From positions 1 through 5,451 of the forward strand of contig CAKTXN010000114.1 in the NCBI GenBank assembly GCA_934630905.1: a stretch of DNA of 5,451 nucleotides. The letters run 5' to 3'. The stretch comes from an uncultured Eggerthellaceae bacterium. Its GTDB lineage: Bacteria > Actinomycetota > Coriobacteriia > Coriobacteriales > Eggerthellaceae. The position numbers and the translations under genes are program-made. The notes beneath the pieces were generated by a model. That model was not told where the DNA came from, made no database searches, and saw only the letters and a program-made list of their open reading frames with translations. Of the stretch, positions 4,063 through 5,451 are shown one piece after another. The first letter of the stretch is position 1. Every line of letters starts with the position of its first letter.

Positions 4063-5378
4063 TTCTCAACGTTGGTCTGGGCGAGCGCGCCTACGACATT
4101 GTGATTGAGCGCGGCTGCCTGACGAAGGCGGGCACGCTGTGCGATCTTGACCGCAAAGTGCTGGTTGTTACCGATAGCGGCGTGCCGCTGGAGTACGCTC
4201 GCGCCGTGGCCGCCCAATGTGCCGAAGCGCACCTGACCGTTGTGGCGCAAGGTGAGCAAAGCAAGAGCTTGGAAGTGTTCGGCAGGCTGCTACAAACCAT
4301 GATTGAAGCGCAGTTCACGCGCGGCGACTGCGTGGTTGCTGTGGGTGGCGGCATCGTGGGCGATCTTGCGGGATTCGTTGCCGCAAGCTACATGCGCGGC
4401 GTTGACTTCTACAACATTCCCACCACGATGCTCGCGCAAGTCGATAGCTCCATTGGCGGAAAAACCGCCATCAACCTGGGCGGATACAAGAATATGGTCG
4501 GCGCGTTCTATCAGCCGAAAAAAGTGCTTATCGACTTGGACGTGCTGCGCACGCTGCCGCGTCGCCAAATTGCAAACGGCCTTGCAGAAGCCGTAAAGAT
4601 GTCACTGACCTCCGATGCACAGCTGTTCTGGCTGTTTGAGGAAGCGGCTGCCGCGGGCGGCTTTACCGCCGGCGCGGATGCAGAGGCGGCGGACACGACT
4701 GGCACAGGCACGGCGGGCGATGCCGCAAGCCCCGAAGCGGTCGCAAGCGAAGAGGCGGGCGCGCCGAACGATGCCGCCACAGCCGCAGGCGCAAGCGCGG
4801 GCACGACTGCGGCGGATACGCCGGCTTGCAGCGCAAACGGCGCCGCGAGCCGCACGGATGCCGCGTACGCAGCACTTGAACCGCACTTGGAAACCATCAT
4901 CGAGCGGTCGCTTCGCGTGAAAAAACATGTTGTTGAGCAGGATGAATGCGAAGCAGGACTGCGCAAGATCTTGAACTTTGGACACACCATTGGCCACGGC
5001 GTTGAATCCTACGAACAAGCGCTCTACGGCGAACCGAACACGGATACTTCCGCATCTGCCAGCGACACCGCCTTCGCCCCCACCGACGGTCGCGAACAGG
5101 GCCTCTACCACGGCGAATGCGTTGCATTGGGAATGATTCCGCTGTGCGCTGCCCCCGTGCGCGCGCGCCTTATCCCCGTCTTGCGCGCTTTGGGGCTGCC
5201 CACAACGCGTGCGTTTGACGCCGTCGCGGTAACGCAAGCAATCAAGCACGATAAAAAGAGCAGTCAATCAGGGGTAACGATTATCACCGTCCCTGAAATC
5301 GGAACGTATACTATAGAGCAAACAACCGCCGAAGCGCTGGGCAAACTGCTGCCGCTCATCCAAGAGAAGGAGGAGTAA
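4059..5378 (+). CDS. aroB: 3-dehydroquinate synthase with large insertions
   Basis: The enzyme converts DAHP to 3-dehydroquinate, the second shikimate-pathway step, using NAD and a divalent metal. Family blocks are clear: GGGIVGDLAGFVAASYMRG (96-114, NAD site), PTTMLAQVDSSIGGKTAIN (121-139, with K135), GGYKNMVGAFYQP, NGLAEAVK (173-180), NFGHTIGHG (306-314), HGECVALGM (351-359) and HDKK (397-400). E177, H309 and H351 occupy the expected metal-ligand positions, so the enzyme should be active. At 439 residues it is about 80 longer than the usual 355-365. The excess is an Ala-rich, Gly/Thr/Ser/Asp-rich low-complexity segment (about 196-269, roughly 40% Ala, no Lys) after LFWLFEE, plus about 23 extra residues (326-348) before HGE. 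The stretch after HGE is about 9 residues shorter than usual. Frame is intact throughout. The ATG overlaps the pheA stop; aroC follows after 6 nt. Confidence 0.95.
   Translation: MILNVGLGERAYDIVIERGCLTKAGTLCDLDRKVLVVTDSGVPLEYARAVAAQCAEAHLTVVAQGEQSKSLEVFGRLLQTMIEAQFTRGDCVVAVGGGIVGDLAGFVAASYMRGVDFYNIPTTMLAQVDSSIGGKTAINLGGYKNMVGAFYQPKKVLIDLDVLRTLPRRQIANGLAEAVKMSLTSDAQLFWLFEEAAAAGGFTAGADAEAADTTGTGTAGDAASPEAVASEEAGAPNDAATAAGASAGTTAADTPACSANGAASRTDAAYAALEPHLETIIERSLRVKKHVVEQDECEAGLRKILNFGHTIGHGVESYEQALYGEPNTDTSASASDTAFAPTDGREQGLYHGECVALGMIPLCAAPVRARLIPVLRALGLPTTRAFDAVAVTQAIKHDKKSSQSGVTIITVPEIGTYTIEQTTAEALGKLLPLIQEKEE
5367..5373 (+). promoter_or_regulatory. Ribosome binding site of aroC
   Basis: AAGGAGG at the end of aroB lies 11 nt before the aroC ATG; an overlapping GGAG at 5372-5375 gives a 9-nt spacing. 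It sets the aroC start at 5385. Confidence 0.8.
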
Positions 5379-5384
5379 AGCCCC

Positions 5385-5451
5385 ATGAAAAACACGTTTG
5401 GCAACAGCGTGTCCATCACGCTGTTTGGCGAGAGCCATGGCGCCGAGCTGG
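5385..5451 (+). CDS. aroC: Chorismate synthase, N-terminal fragment
   Basis: Only 22 codons are in the window (MKNTFGNSVSITLFGESHGAEL), with the rest beyond the right edge. The TFG start and the GESHG motif (residues 15-19), whose His is a conserved active-site residue, are characteristic of chorismate synthase. This FMN-dependent enzyme turns EPSP into chorismate, the last common step and the substrate of the PheA mutase encoded at the head of this operon. It begins 6 nt after the aroB stop behind a strong RBS, so it is surely cotranscribed. Whether it is complete cannot be seen. Confidence 0.9.
   Translation, partial: MKNTFGNSVSITLFGESHGAEL

Noticed and set aside
4602..5267. 221-codon minus-strand frame opposite the AroB insertion
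   Set aside because: A product of the GC-rich repetitive codons of the Ala-rich insertion; Arg/Ala/Cys-rich and without a start signal.

Overview
The window reads as ordinary chromosomal DNA from a moderately GC-rich, probably anaerobic bacterium. The gene content and protein style suggest an actinobacterial lineage such as Coriobacteriia/Eggerthellaceae: a PFL-family (UPF0210) protein, a very small ferredoxin-thioredoxin-reductase-like protein, TlyA, and an AroQ-type PheA fused to prephenate dehydratase. That placement is inferred from family resemblance and was not tested by a search.

Left part (1-1024, plus strand): the C-terminal half of a PFL/UPF0210 protein runs in from the left edge. 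After a gap of about 100 nt comes a 65-residue Cys-rich protein that looks like a minimal ferredoxin:thioredoxin reductase catalytic chain.

Middle (1025-2504): a 211-nt spacer between convergent genes is unusually rich in symmetry. It holds a long imperfect hairpin, a near-perfect 14-nt direct repeat, and a perfect 11-bp inverted repeat around an 11-nt spacer. Beyond it, on the minus strand, lie tlyA (an rRNA 2'-O-methyltransferase with an apparently leaderless promoter) and a 146-residue lipoprotein of unknown function.

Divergent intergenic region (2505-2958): no convincing gene. It contains a pyrimidine-rich stretch with a strong hairpin, a perfect TATAAT box facing right, and a short repeat/palindrome cluster in the presumed pheA leader.

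Right part (2959-5451, plus strand): a compact aromatic amino acid operon. pheA (chorismate mutase-prephenate dehydratase-ACT) overlaps aroB by the ATGA configuration, and aroC starts 6 nt after the aroB stop and runs off the right edge. AroB supplies dehydroquinate to the common pathway, AroC makes chorismate, and PheA takes chorismate to phenylpyruvate, so early, final-common and branch steps are made from one transcript.

No mobile element, CRISPR array, tRNA or rRNA is seen. The most unusual coding feature is AroB: it is about 80 residues longer than normal, mainly because of an Ala-rich low-complexity insertion between conserved catalytic blocks, plus a second smaller insertion just before the metal-binding HGE motif.
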